From: JALHSW01 sp963720675 | GTDB taxonomy: Bacteria > Actinomycetota > Acidimicrobiia > IMCC26256 > PALSA-555 | NCBI GenBank assembly: GCA_963720675.1 | Contig: CAVRGH010000007.1 | Coordinates: 1-64,000 of the forward strand | Direction: 5' to 3' | Length of the DNA: 64,000 nt | Shown here: positions 17,029 to 25,962 of the stretch, one piece after another | How the letters are laid out: each line of letters begins with the position of its first letter | Position numbering within the stretch: position 1 is the stretch's first letter | Position numbers and translations under genes: made by a program | Notes under the pieces: generated by a model | The model's database searches: none | Seen by the model: the letters and a program-made list of their open reading frames with translations, nothing else | What the model was told of the DNA's origin: nothing

Positions 17029-17345
17029 GGCAGGGTCACCAGCACGTCGTCGCCATCGACGCGGACCTCGTAGACGGGCACCGGCTTGGTCGCGGGCAGG
17101 CTCTGGGGGTCGCCCGTCTTGAGGGAGAACGTCGAGCCGTGCTTCGGGCACTCGATCTCGCACTCGTCGGCCCACACCTCGCCCTCGGACAGCGAGTAGT
17201 CCTGGTGCGAGCACTCGTCGCCGATCGCGTACCAGTCGTCGCCGATCCGTACGACCGCGACGCGGTGACCGTCGACGTCGAACCGCCGCGCAGAGTCGAC
17301 CGCCACGTCATCCACCCCGCACACGCGCACGTCGGTCGCCATCAC
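17025..17345 (-). CDS. Rieske [2Fe-2S] ferredoxin-like protein in the suf operon
   Basis: 106 residues with the complete Rieske cluster motif: C-x-H in ECSHQDYS and C-x2-H in ECPKHGS. The fold matches the small non-haem dioxygenase-type ferredoxins (NirD-like group). The start is GTG 17345 or ATG 17342, ten to thirteen bases after the sufD stop, with GGAG upstream. Such a gene is inserted between sufD and sufC in many actinobacteria. It may supply electrons to cluster assembly, but that role is inferred from position only. Confidence 0.88.
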   Translation of the reverse strand: MMATDVRVCGVDDVAVDSARRFDVDGHRVAVVRIGDDWYAIGDECSHQDYSLSEGEVWADECEIECPKHGSTFSLKTGDPQSLPATKPVPVYEVRVDGDDVLVTLP

Positions 17346-17355
17346 GCTGCTCCAC

Positions 17356-18702
17356 TCACCCTTGGCTCCGGTGCTCGATCTTCTCGATCACACTGCGTCG
17401 CAATGGTTCGACCAGCGCGGGGACGGGCAGCCGCGCGAACACGTCGTCGAAGAACCCGAGCACGATGAGCCGCTCGGCCTCGTCGGGAGGGATCCCACGC
17501 GACTCCAGGTAGTACAGCTGGTCCTCGTCGATCGGTCCGACGGTGCTCGCGTGGGAGCACTTCACGTCGTTGGCCTCGATCTCGAGGTTCGGGATCGACT
17601 CTGCCCCTGCGCCCTCCGTGAGCACGAGGTTGCGGTTGGTCTGGTACGCCTCGGCCTTGGCCGCGCTCGGCCGCAGGTGGACGAGCCCGGAGTACACGGA
17701 CCGGGCCTCGTCCTCGACCGCGCCCTTGAACAGCAGGTCGCTGTGGGTGTGCGGGGCGTCGTGGTCCTGGAGCGTGCGGAAGTCGAGCATCTGCTCGTGG
17801 TCACCGAAGTAGACCGCGATGAGATCGCTCTGGGCGCCCGAGCCCGCAAGGAGAGATTCGCTCCGCAGCCGGGCATAGTGGCCGCCGAGCGCCACCGCGG
17901 ACGACCGCAGCGAAGCGTCACGGCCGAGGTGGGCGCGTTGCAGCGCGACCTGCCACGTGCGCGGACCGTGCTCCTGGACCGTGACGTAGCGGACGTGCGA
18001 GTTGTCGCCGACCAGCAGCTCCACCACGGAGTCGACGAGGTGCCCGGGGCCACCGGCCGGGAGATCAGGAGATCCCGACCGCTCGACGAGCGTGACCTCG
18101 GCGTTGTCGCCGGCGACGAGCAGCGTGTGCGGGAAGCTCGCCAGGCCCTCGCCGTCAGCCCAGTGCAGGACCACGATCGGGCGGTCGACGACGACCCCGT
18201 CGGGGACGCGGATGCAGGCGCCGCCGGCGAGGAACGCGTCGTGCAGGACGGTGAAGGCGTCGGGCGACGCGTCGGAGCAGACGCCGAGCGCATCGCGCAC
18301 CTCGGACTCGGTGCAGGTCGCGAGACCACAGACCGCCACGCCCTTGGCCTCGAGCGTTGGATCGAGCTCGTGGTGCACGACGCGGCCGTTGCGGACGACG
18401 ACGAGCCCTGCATGCTCGCCCACCTCGGCGGCGAAGGGGCCGCCGCCCGGTGCGGGTTCGACGCCCGGCGGGCCGAGCGCCTCCGGGGCGACCGGCCGGT
18501 ACTGGTCGAGATCGAGCGCGTCGATCCGGCTGTAGCGCCAGATCTCCTCGGCTGCGGTCGGCCACGTGACGTCGGCCAGCCGCTCGGCGGCGGCGCGGCG
18601 CCGGGCGACCAGCCAGTCGGGGCCTTCGAGCGCGCGCGAGGCGTCGGCGGTGAACGTGGCGGTCACGGGCGGAACGGGAGCGGTGCGGAGGTCAGCGGTC
18701 AA
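17356..18702 (-). CDS. sufD: Fe-S assembly scaffold protein SufD
   Basis: 448 residues. The C-terminal core is typical of SufB/SufD (LRSESLLAGSGAQSDL, the HTHSDLLFKGAVEDEARSVYSGLV region, NLEIEANDVKCSHASTVG, YYLESRGIP). It lacks the SufB hallmark for cluster ligation and is shorter and less conserved at the N-terminus, as expected for SufD. It starts at a TTG overlapping the sufB stop (TTGA), implying coupling. No frame break is seen. Confidence 0.92.
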   Translation of the reverse strand: MTADLRTAPVPPVTATFTADASRALEGPDWLVARRRAAAERLADVTWPTAAEEIWRYSRIDALDLDQYRPVAPEALGPPGVEPAPGGGPFAAEVGEHAGLVVVRNGRVVHHELDPTLEAKGVAVCGLATCTESEVRDALGVCSDASPDAFTVLHDAFLAGGACIRVPDGVVVDRPIVVLHWADGEGLASFPHTLLVAGDNAEVTLVERSGSPDLPAGGPGHLVDSVVELLVGDNSHVRYVTVQEHGPRTWQVALQRAHLGRDASLRSSAVALGGHYARLRSESLLAGSGAQSDLIAVYFGDHEQMLDFRTLQDHDAPHTHSDLLFKGAVEDEARSVYSGLVHLRPSAAKAEAYQTNRNLVLTEGAGAESIPNLEIEANDVKCSHASTVGPIDEDQLYYLESRGIPPDEAERLIVLGFFDDVFARLPVPALVEPLRRSVIEKIEHRSQG

Positions 18703-20102
18703 CCGACCGCGCCCTCCATGTTCAGCTCGATGAGCCGGCTCAGCTCGACGGCGTACTCCATGGGGAGCGTCTTGGTGATCGGCTCGATGAAGCCGTTCAC
18801 GATCATCGCCGTCGCCTGCTGCTCCGAGAGCCCGCGTGACATCAGGTAGAAGAGCTGGTCGTCGCCGACCTTCGAGACCGTGGCCTCGTGGCCGATGCGC
18901 GCGTCCTTCTCGTCGATCTCCATGTACGGGTACGTGTCGGAGCGGCTGTCCTCGTCGAGGATCAAGGCGTCGCAGCGCACATGGCTCTTGCACCCGTAGG
19001 CGCCCTCTTCCACCTTCACGAGGCCGCGGTACGTCGTGCGACCGCCGTCCTTCGAGATCGACTTCGAGTCGATGATCGACGTGGTCTCCGGCGCGGCGTG
19101 CGTCATCTTGGCGCCCGCGTCCTGGTGCTGGCCGGGACCGGCGTAGGCGACCGACAGCACCTCTCCGTGCGCCTTCGGGCCGGTCATCACGACGGCCGGG
19201 TACTTCATCGTGAGCTTGGAGCCGAGGTTGCCGTCGATCCACTCGACGGTTGCCTCGGTCTCGGCGCGAGCACGCTTCGTCACCAGGTTGTAGACGTTCG
19301 GTGACCAGTTCTGGATCGTCGTGTACCGGATGCGCGCACCCGGCTTCGCGATCAGCTCGACCACGGCGGAGTGCAACGAGTCGGTCGAGTACACCGGCGC
19401 CGAGCACCCCTCGACGTAGTGCACCGAAGCACCCTCGTCGGCGATGATCAGCGTGCGCTCGAACTGACCCGCGTTGTTGGAGTTGATGCGGAAGTAGGCC
19501 TGCAGCGGCATCTCGCAGTGGACACCCGGCGGCACATAGATGAAGGAGCCACCACTCCACGCCGCGGAGTTGAGCGCGGCGAACTTGTTGTCGCCGGGTG
19601 GGATGACCGTCGCGAAGTGCTCCTGCACGAGCTCGGGGTACTCGCGCACCGCGGTGTCCATGTCGGTGAAGATGACGCCCGTCTTCTCGAGGTCGTCGCG
19701 GTTGCGGTGGTACACGGTCTCGGAGTCGTACTGCGCGGTGACGCCCGCGAGGAACTTCCGCTCCGCCTCCGGGATGCCGAGCTTCTCGTACGTCGCCTGC
19801 ATCTCTTCGGGCAGCTCGTCCCACTCGGAGACCTGCCCCTCGGTGGGCTTGAGGTAGTAGTAGATGTCGTCGAAGTCGATGTCGGGCATGTTCTTCGCGA
19901 ACCACTCGAGCATCGGCTTGGCCTCGAAGCGCTGCAACGACTTCAGGCGGAACTTGGTCATCCACTCGGGCTCTTCCTTGTGCCCGGAGATGTCGCGCAC
20001 GACGTCCGCGTTCAGGCCCTTCTTGGGCGTGTAGATGTAGTTGTCGGTCGAGTCGTGCCAGCCGAGCTTGTACTTGCCGAGATCGATGTCGCTGACGGCC
20101 AT
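18699..20102 (-). CDS. sufB: Fe-S assembly scaffold protein SufB
   Basis: 467 residues, full length. Family signatures seen are DIYYYLKPTEG, WSGGSFIYVPPGVHCEMPLQAYFRIN, VEGCSAPVYSTDSLHSAVVE and the C-terminal EATVSKVGDDQLFYLMSRGLSE. The cluster-ligand region with C of EGCSAP is intact. The ATG at 20102 is preceded by GGGAG. It is the first gene of the second suf operon and has its own strong promoter and an unusual leader hairpin (see entries). No sufR or Rrf2 regulator gene adjoins it. Confidence 0.96.
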   Translation of the reverse strand: MAVSDIDLGKYKLGWHDSTDNYIYTPKKGLNADVVRDISGHKEEPEWMTKFRLKSLQRFEAKPMLEWFAKNMPDIDFDDIYYYLKPTEGQVSEWDELPEEMQATYEKLGIPEAERKFLAGVTAQYDSETVYHRNRDDLEKTGVIFTDMDTAVREYPELVQEHFATVIPPGDNKFAALNSAAWSGGSFIYVPPGVHCEMPLQAYFRINSNNAGQFERTLIIADEGASVHYVEGCSAPVYSTDSLHSAVVELIAKPGARIRYTTIQNWSPNVYNLVTKRARAETEATVEWIDGNLGSKLTMKYPAVVMTGPKAHGEVLSVAYAGPGQHQDAGAKMTHAAPETTSIIDSKSISKDGGRTTYRGLVKVEEGAYGCKSHVRCDALILDEDSRSDTYPYMEIDEKDARIGHEATVSKVGDDQLFYLMSRGLSEQQATAMIVNGFIEPITKTLPMEYAVELSRLIELNMEGAVG

Positions 20103-20126
20103 GCGGCGCTCCCAGGAAGGGTGCGG

Positions 20127-20150
20127 CCCGGTGGCGGGGTCCCCACCGGG
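20127..20150 (-). promoter_or_regulatory. 8-bp perfect hairpin in the sufB mRNA leader
   Basis: On the sufB strand CCCGGTGG pairs with CCACCGGG across an 8-base loop (20127-20150). It lies downstream of the predicted transcription start and upstream of the ribosome binding site, so it would form in the 5' leader. It may affect mRNA stability, attenuation or translation. Confidence 0.5.
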
Positions 20151-20162
20151 GGTATTTCCACT
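20151..20162 (-). promoter_or_regulatory. Operator-like motif in the sufB leader
   Basis: AGTGGAAATACC on the sufB strand differs at two positions from the 12-mer before sufC (4322) and whiB (57672). It begins at about the predicted transcription start, where a repressor would block initiation. Confidence 0.5.
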
Positions 20163-20168
20163 ACGGCC

Positions 20169-20197
20169 ATAGTAACAATTCGACGCGTGGTTCTCAA
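20169..20197 (-). promoter_or_regulatory. sufB: sufB promoter, TTGAGA-17-TACTAT
   Basis: On the minus strand the -35 box TTGAGA (20197-20192) and -10 box TACTAT (20174-20169) are separated by exactly 17 bases. Transcription would begin about base 20162, giving a 60-base leader. Confidence 0.7.
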
Positions 20198-20228
20198 TCC
20201 CCGCCCCGCCTGGTCGGCGGGGCGCCCC

Positions 20229-23172
20229 TCAGCGCTTGGACGCCTGGAGTGCCGAGGACGCCGGCGGCTTCGTGGTCGAGGTCGTCGAGGTCGTGGACGA
20301 GCCCGTGGAGGGGCTCGCCTCGCCGCTGAGCTGTGACTGGGCCTGGGCGACGAGATCCTGCGCCTGCTGGACGAGCGACTGGTACGTCCCGAGGTCGCCG
20401 TTGCGGAGCGCGTCGTTCGCCTGGGTGAACTTCTCCGCGGCTTGGTCGAGCAGCTGCTGGATCGTCTGGTCCGTCGGCGTCGGCGTGGTGTCGGTCGTGT
20501 CCGGCGTCGTTGCCGCGTCCCCGCCGAAGAGCTTCAGGAGACCCTCGTTCACGGTCTGCGCCTTCACCGGCGACTTGCCCTGCACGAGCACCGCGACGAA
20601 CTGGAACTGCGGGAACGGGTTCGGTCCCTGGGCCGCGATCGTGAAGATCGGTTGCACGTACACGATCGAGTCACCGACGGGGATCAGCTGGACGTTCCCG
20701 CTGATGACCCGCGAGCCACGTTGGTCGAGCAGGCTGATGTCACGTGAGATCGCGTTGTCCTTGTTGATGTTGGCCGCGACCTGGACCGGTCCGAGGACCT
20801 GCTCGCCCTGGGGCATCACGAACGCGTCGAGCTGCCCGTAGTCGCGCGGATCGGACTTCGCGGTCATGAACGACACGAGCCGCGTCTGCTGGTTGTCCTT
20901 CGACACCGGTACGAACGGTTGCAGGATCAGGAAGCTCTCACGGTCGTCGCCCGGCAGGCGGATGTAGAGGTAGTAGGGATCCTGGCGCTGGGTCTCCGCG
21001 GTGATCTCCGGGGAGCGACCCGTCGCCCGGTTGCTGCTGGACGCGGCCGCGGGGATCGATCCGACGACGGCGCTCGGGTCCGGCGAGAGCAGCCACCGCT
21101 CGTTGCCCGAGTAGAAGCGACGCGGCTCGGTCACGTGGTACTTCGCGAAGACGTTCGACTGGACCTTGAAGAGGTCCTCGGGGAACCGCAGGTGCTCGAC
21201 GAGGGCCTTCGGCATCTCCTTGAACGGCGAGAAGAGGTCCGGGAACGCCTCCTGGTACGACTGGATGATCGGGTCGGTCGGGTCGATGACGTAGAAGTTC
21301 ACCGTGCCCTCGTAGGCATCGATCGTGGCCTTCACCGAGTTCCGCACGTAGCGGTAGTCGCCCGAGAGTCCCCCGGTCCCGCTGAACTGCTGCGCGTACG
21401 GGTACTCGTCCGAGGTCGTGTAGCCGTCGAGGATCCACGTCGTCTTGCCATCCACGATCACCGGGTACGGGTCGGCGTCGAACTGGAGGAACGGCGCCAG
21501 CTTCTCGACGCGCGCCTTGATGTCACGGTTGAACAAGATCTTCGAGTTGTCGGTGATCTGACCGGAGATCAGCGGGTCGAGCTGCCCGAACTTCAGCGCG
21601 AACGCGGCCTTGCGGATGAAGTTCGAGAGCTCGACGCCGTCCTTGCCCTGGTACCGGGTGTAGTTGTCTTGCGCACCCTGCTTCGCGAAGTTGAACTCCT
21701 TCTGCTTCGCACCGGTGATCACATAGCCGTCGAGCCCTTCACCGAGGTAGATCTCAGCCCCTCGGTTCGTCAGGGGCAGGGCGTCACCCACGGGCGGCAC
21801 GTCGCTCAGCACGAACGCGGGCGATCCGTCACTGTTCGCCTTGTTGCTCGGTGCCGCGACCGCTCCGTACCCGTGCGTGTAGACGATGTGCTCGTTGACC
21901 CACGACTGGCTCGGGAGCTCGTTGCTGTTGAGCTCGCGCGCGGAGATCAGCACCTGCGTGGTCTGACCATTGAGGTCGTACCGGTCGACGTCGACGTCGT
22001 TGATCCGGTAGTAGGTCTGCAACGCCTGCAGCGTCTGGTACGTCGAACGGATCACACCCGGGTCCCACAGCCTCGCGTTGTTGATCGTCGGGAGATTCGC
22101 CTCGACGGTCGCGGGCTGCAGATCCTGGGTGTAGGCGAAGTTCTTGACCTCGACCTTGTCGAGGTTGAACGATTCGCGTGTCGCTTCGATGTTGCGTTGT
22201 ATGTAGGGCCGCTCGCTCGCGTACTCGTTGGGTTTCACCCGGAAGTTCTGGATCGCCGCCGGGTAGATCGTGCCGACGACGAGCGCGACGAACGCCCACA
22301 GACCGAGCGCGATCACCGGGAGTACCCAACCTCGACGCCAGATGTTCCAGATGAACAGCGCGGCAGCGATGATCGAGACGAAGATCAGGAAGTTGAGCGC
22401 GGGGAGCTGCGCTTTGACGTCGGTGTAGCTCGCGCCGTCGACGACGCCACGCGACGAGAAGTCGAGCTCGTAGCGCGAGTAGTAGTACCCGGCGGTCTTC
22501 ACCAGCGCCATCACGGCGACGATCACCGAGAGGTGCGCCTTCACATGGGGGGTGAACCGCTGCACGGGGCTCTGGAACCGGATGCCGCCGTTGAGGTAGT
22601 GCGCCACCGCGGTCACCAGCAGCACGATCACCAGACCGGCGAAGAGCCAGTCGATCATGAACTTGATGAACGGGAGCTGGAAGACGTAGAAGCCGATGTC
22701 CTTGTGGAACTGCGGGTCCGTCTTGCCGAAGTCGACGCGGTGGGTGAAGAGGATCCACTGGCGCCACTGCGACGACACGCCGATCCCGGCGATCAGCGCG
22801 AAGAAGAGCGAGACGCCGACGCGGATCCGGCCCCGGTACCGAGCGGTGGTCTCCTGGTAGCGATTGACGAGCTCGTCCTCGGGCGTCGGTGCGTTCATCG
22901 CCCGGAACTTCGGCGCCAGCCGGTCGGCGATGATGAGGTTCACGAGCATGATCGTGAAGAAGATGACGGTGAAGACCAGCGCGGGGACGACCCGCGCGGT
23001 CAGCAGTCGGCCCCACGTGTCGCCCTGGGCGAGGGAGTCGAACCAGAGGTAGTCGGTGAAGAAGCCGGCGAGCCCGCGCAGGCTGAAGAGCAGGACCAGC
23101 AGGATCACGGCCAGCGCGATGATCCACCCGCGGAACCGAAACTGACGGCGCTCGGCCGTGGGGACGCGGCAT
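20229..23172 (-). CDS. UPF0182 family large membrane protein, one frame break near the start
   Basis: About 980 residues. Seven or so membrane segments fill the first 310 residues, followed by a large extracytoplasmic domain with the family's conserved blocks (LQPATVEANLPTINNARLWD, ELNSNELPSQSWVNEHIVYTHGYG, RRFYSGNERWLLSPD). The C-terminus is Ser/Thr-rich. The natural ATG at 23172 (MPRP...) is out of frame with the rest; deleting one C from a CCCC run near 23162 gives TAERRQFRFRGWIIALAV and restores it. Without that correction the frame opens at GTG 23108 within the first membrane segment. The function of UPF0182 proteins is not established. Confidence 0.88.
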
Positions 23173-23183
23173 CGAGGACGAGC

Positions 23184-24491
23184 CTAGGTCCTAGGGGTCT
23201 CCGCAGCGGCGTCGCCCGCGAGCACCACGAGGCACCGACAGCCCGGGTGTGCGGGCGGGTGGGTCTGCCCCGTCGGGAACACCCCGCCCTTCGAGGTCGG
23301 CTCGAGTGCGTTGTCGTCGCAGTCGGGGCAGCGGCCCGGCTCGTCCGGGACCCAGCGCAGCGGCGCAGCCGGTCCGGCCCCGTCGAAGGACCCGCGGGCG
23401 TAGGCGGCGCAGAGCACGTCGACGACGTGGGTCTCGAGGTCGCCGCCCTTCCACTCCCGGTACCGAGCGCCGATGGCGGACCCGATCACCCGCTGCAGCT
23501 CTACGGGCGACTCGTACGGTCCGTCGCCCACGACGCTGTCGATCGTCACGGCCAGCCGCTCGCGGAGCGGCTTCACGACCACCGCGACCAGCTCGGCCAC
23601 CACGCGGGCCGGCGCCTTGGTCACTCGACCGGTCTTGCCCACTGCGGCGCGCCCACCGAGATAGGCGCCGTCGACCCCCGGGCCGATCACCTCCACCCAC
23701 GCGTCCCGCTGGTGCTCGGGATCGGGGAGCAGCCGCGAAGCCTCGTGGCGACCGCGCGCACGACGGACGGCGTCGAGCAGGGTGTTCTGCTCGTCCTGGA
23801 GCAATCGCTTCGATCCGCGCACGACGATCGGGACGAGGGGCTCGAGCACCGCGGCGCGTCGCCGCCGGAGCGCAGCATCGGGATCCGCGGGGACGTCGAC
23901 ATCTTCGTGGGTCCCGTCGTCGACGACAGCGGTCTCGGGCGCGGCCGACGCGGCTTCGACGGGCGCAGGCTGCGGCCTGGAGGTGGGTTCCGGCTCGGGT
24001 TCCGGTCCGGGCTCGGCCGCGCGGGGCGACCGCTTCGGGCGCGGTGCCGGTGGTGGGACCGGCGGCTCGGAGCGCAGCTGCGCGAACAGCGCGCCGACCT
24101 GCTCGCCACCTTCGGCCGGGGCCGCGGAGGGCGCGTCGGGCGTCGGGTCGCTCGCCCCGTCGGCCGGGGCCTCCGCGCGCAGCGCAGCGATCGCGGCATC
24201 GAGCATCGTCCGGACCCGCTCGAGCTCGGCGATCAGCTCGCGTCGACGACGTTCCGCGTCCTCGAGCATGCGCCGCCGAACGCCGCGCGCCTCGGCGACC
24301 ATGGCGCGTCCGGTCGCGGCCGCGGCCTCCTCGGCCGCACGCATCACGTCAGCGGCGTGCGCCTCGAGCTCGGTCGGCGCGGCATCGCTCGTGGCCGCGC
24401 CCGGGTCTGGGGACGCGGCCGCTCCGACGCCGCCCTCCACCGAGCCCTCGGTGTGGTCGGGGCCCGGCCCGCCGTGCACGCCCTGGTCCAT
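23184..24491 (-). CDS. Hypothetical coiled-coil protein with C-terminal CxxC and HPGCRC motifs
   Basis: 435 residues in three parts. Residues 40-110 form an Ala/Glu/Arg coiled coil (RRRMLEDAERRRRELIAELERVR) reminiscent of DivIVA-like actinobacterial proteins. Residues 110-205 are Pro/Ala/Glu-rich and disordered. The C-terminal 230 residues are folded and end with a possible metal site: CPDCDDN followed about 20 residues later by HPGCRCLVV. A closing HP-x-C-R-C is also found in phage Mu gpF-like head morphogenesis proteins. I recognise no named family. It has no signal peptide. It sits between UPF0182 and a PDZ protease, all on the minus strand. Confidence 0.7.
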   Translation of the reverse strand: MDQGVHGGPGPDHTEGSVEGGVGAAASPDPGAATSDAAPTELEAHAADVMRAAEEAAAATGRAMVAEARGVRRRMLEDAERRRRELIAELERVRTMLDAAIAALRAEAPADGASDPTPDAPSAAPAEGGEQVGALFAQLRSEPPVPPPAPRPKRSPRAAEPGPEPEPEPTSRPQPAPVEAASAAPETAVVDDGTHEDVDVPADPDAALRRRRAAVLEPLVPIVVRGSKRLLQDEQNTLLDAVRRARGRHEASRLLPDPEHQRDAWVEVIGPGVDGAYLGGRAAVGKTGRVTKAPARVVAELVAVVVKPLRERLAVTIDSVVGDGPYESPVELQRVIGSAIGARYREWKGGDLETHVVDVLCAAYARGSFDGAGPAAPLRWVPDEPGRCPDCDDNALEPTSKGGVFPTGQTHPPAHPGCRCLVVLAGDAAAETPRT

Positions 24492-24502
24492 CGCGGCCGA
24501 TG

Positions 24503-25615
24503 CTATTGGCCGGTCGGCGCCCCGGCCGCGGGGGGCACGGGGTCACCTCCGTGGGCAGCCAGGGCCGCCAGGGCGTCGTCGACGGTGCGGACCGCGACCA
24601 CCTTCATCGCGCCGGCGTGGGCCCGGGCTGCCTTCGCCTCTCCCACGGGGACCAGCATGAGCCGGGCGCCGTCCTCACGCGCAGTGACCGCCTTCTGCTC
24701 GACCCCACCGACGACGCCGACGCTCCCGTCGGGCATGATCGATCCGGTGATGGCGACGCGCTTGCCGCCGGTGAGCTCGCCCGGCGTCATGTCGTCGATG
24801 ATCGCCAGGGTGAACGCGAGGCCGGCGGAGGGTCCGCTCACCCGCGCCGTGTCGATCTGGATGTCGACCGGGAACGAAGAGTCGGTGAACGACTGCGTGG
24901 CGATGCCGACGTACCCGACACCGTCACGCTTCCCGAGCCGGACGGACACCTCCCGTGTCTTGCCGCCGCGCTCGACGGTGAACCGCGCGGTATCGCCCGG
25001 CTGGTGCGCCTGGACGAGCGGGCGCACGTCCTCGGCCGTGGCGACCGCCGTGCCGTCGACGGCCGTCACGACATCGGCCAGGCGGAGCCGCCCGTCGGCG
25101 GGCCCGTTGCACTCCACGTTCACGATGACGACGCGTGCGCCCGACTCGTCGACGGTGTAGCCGAGGCGCTGCAGCGCGACCGCCTTCGCGGTGTTCTGCG
25201 ACTGCACCATGAGGTCCTGGTTGAGCAGTCCGCTCTCCTCGTAGTCGGCGCATCCGATGATGTCCTCGCGCTTCTCGACGCTCACGTCGTCGTCGAGCTG
25301 CGCGAACAGGTAGCGCCACACGTTCGGGTCGTCGTTCGTCACGCGGACGGTCAGGTAGAGGAGGTCCCCGCCGTGCCCGTAGGTCGGCGCGCCGCTGATG
25401 GACACCACCTGCCCGTCGAGGGGCGTGGCCTCCCCCGGCGAGATGATCACGTACGGGACGTGGATGAAGGCCATGGCGGTGAGCACGACCGCCACCACCG
25501 CGAACACCGCCGTCGCCAGGATCGCCGGCCACCGCCGACGTCGCCCGGGCGGACCGGGCGGTGCCGTGGGTACGGCCGCCGGTGACGGCTCGCGCGGTTC
25601 GGGGTCGGGCGGCAT
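24503..25615 (-). CDS. PDZ-domain Lon-like (YlbL-type) membrane protease
   Basis: About 370 residues. One membrane segment near residues 30-55 is followed by the YlbL-type VPYVIISPGEATPL region, a PDZ domain (DVVTAVDGTAVATAEDVRPLV, near residues 190-250) and a Lon S16 domain. The catalytic Ser is in SGPSAGLAFTL and the catalytic Lys in GGVEQKAVTA, so the dyad is intact. The start ATG 25615 has GGAGACC upstream. The active site should face outside the membrane. Substrates are unknown. Confidence 0.88.
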   Translation of the reverse strand: MPPDPEPREPSPAAVPTAPPGPPGRRRRWPAILATAVFAVVAVVLTAMAFIHVPYVIISPGEATPLDGQVVSISGAPTYGHGGDLLYLTVRVTNDDPNVWRYLFAQLDDDVSVEKREDIIGCADYEESGLLNQDLMVQSQNTAKAVALQRLGYTVDESGARVVIVNVECNGPADGRLRLADVVTAVDGTAVATAEDVRPLVQAHQPGDTARFTVERGGKTREVSVRLGKRDGVGYVGIATQSFTDSSFPVDIQIDTARVSGPSAGLAFTLAIIDDMTPGELTGGKRVAITGSIMPDGSVGVVGGVEQKAVTAREDGARLMLVPVGEAKAARAHAGAMKVVAVRTVDDALAALAAHGGDPVPPAAGAPTGQ

Positions 25616-25704
25616 CTGGTCTCCGGTCGGGGGACGCGTACAGTACGAAGACAACGGCCGAACGCTGCCATCCGGCCGATCACCCAAGGCGCTCGGAGTG
25701 GACG

Positions 25705-25950
25705 ATGGACCGCGGACGTCAGCCTGCCATGCGATCCGGTAGCAGCGGGGCGCGCCCCGACGACCGCCGGGCCGCCCGCGCCGACGATCCCGACCTCCAC
25801 CGGGAGCGGGGCACCGGCGTCAAGGCACTCACGAAGGGGTGGGCGCTCTCGCGGTGGGCGATGCTCATCGCGCTCGTGGGTCTCGGGGCCGCCGCGATCA
25901 TCGCCATCGCGATGGCCGCACTCGCGGCGCTCGTCAACGCCAGCGTCTGA
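25705..25950 (+). CDS. Small membrane protein (81 residues)
   Basis: A basic, disordered N-terminal half (RPDDRRAARADDPDLHRERG) is followed by one long hydrophobic segment near residues 50-75 (MLIALVGLGAAAIIAIAMAALAAL). The ATG at 25705 has CGGAG upstream. It lies between the divergent PDZ protease gene and the convergent sortase gene. No family is recognised; single-pass topology is inferred. Confidence 0.6.
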   Translation: MDRGRQPAMRSGSSGARPDDRRAARADDPDLHRERGTGVKALTKGWALSRWAMLIALVGLGAAAIIAIAMAALAALVNASV

Positions 25951-25962
25951 CCGCGGCGCGGC

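Noticed and set aside
20919..25160. A 1,413-codon open frame on the plus strand
   Set aside because: It is antisense to three clear genes (UPF0182, coiled-coil, PDZ protease) and is Arg/Asp/Glu-rich, the usual result of third-position GC bias; it has no domains or start signal.
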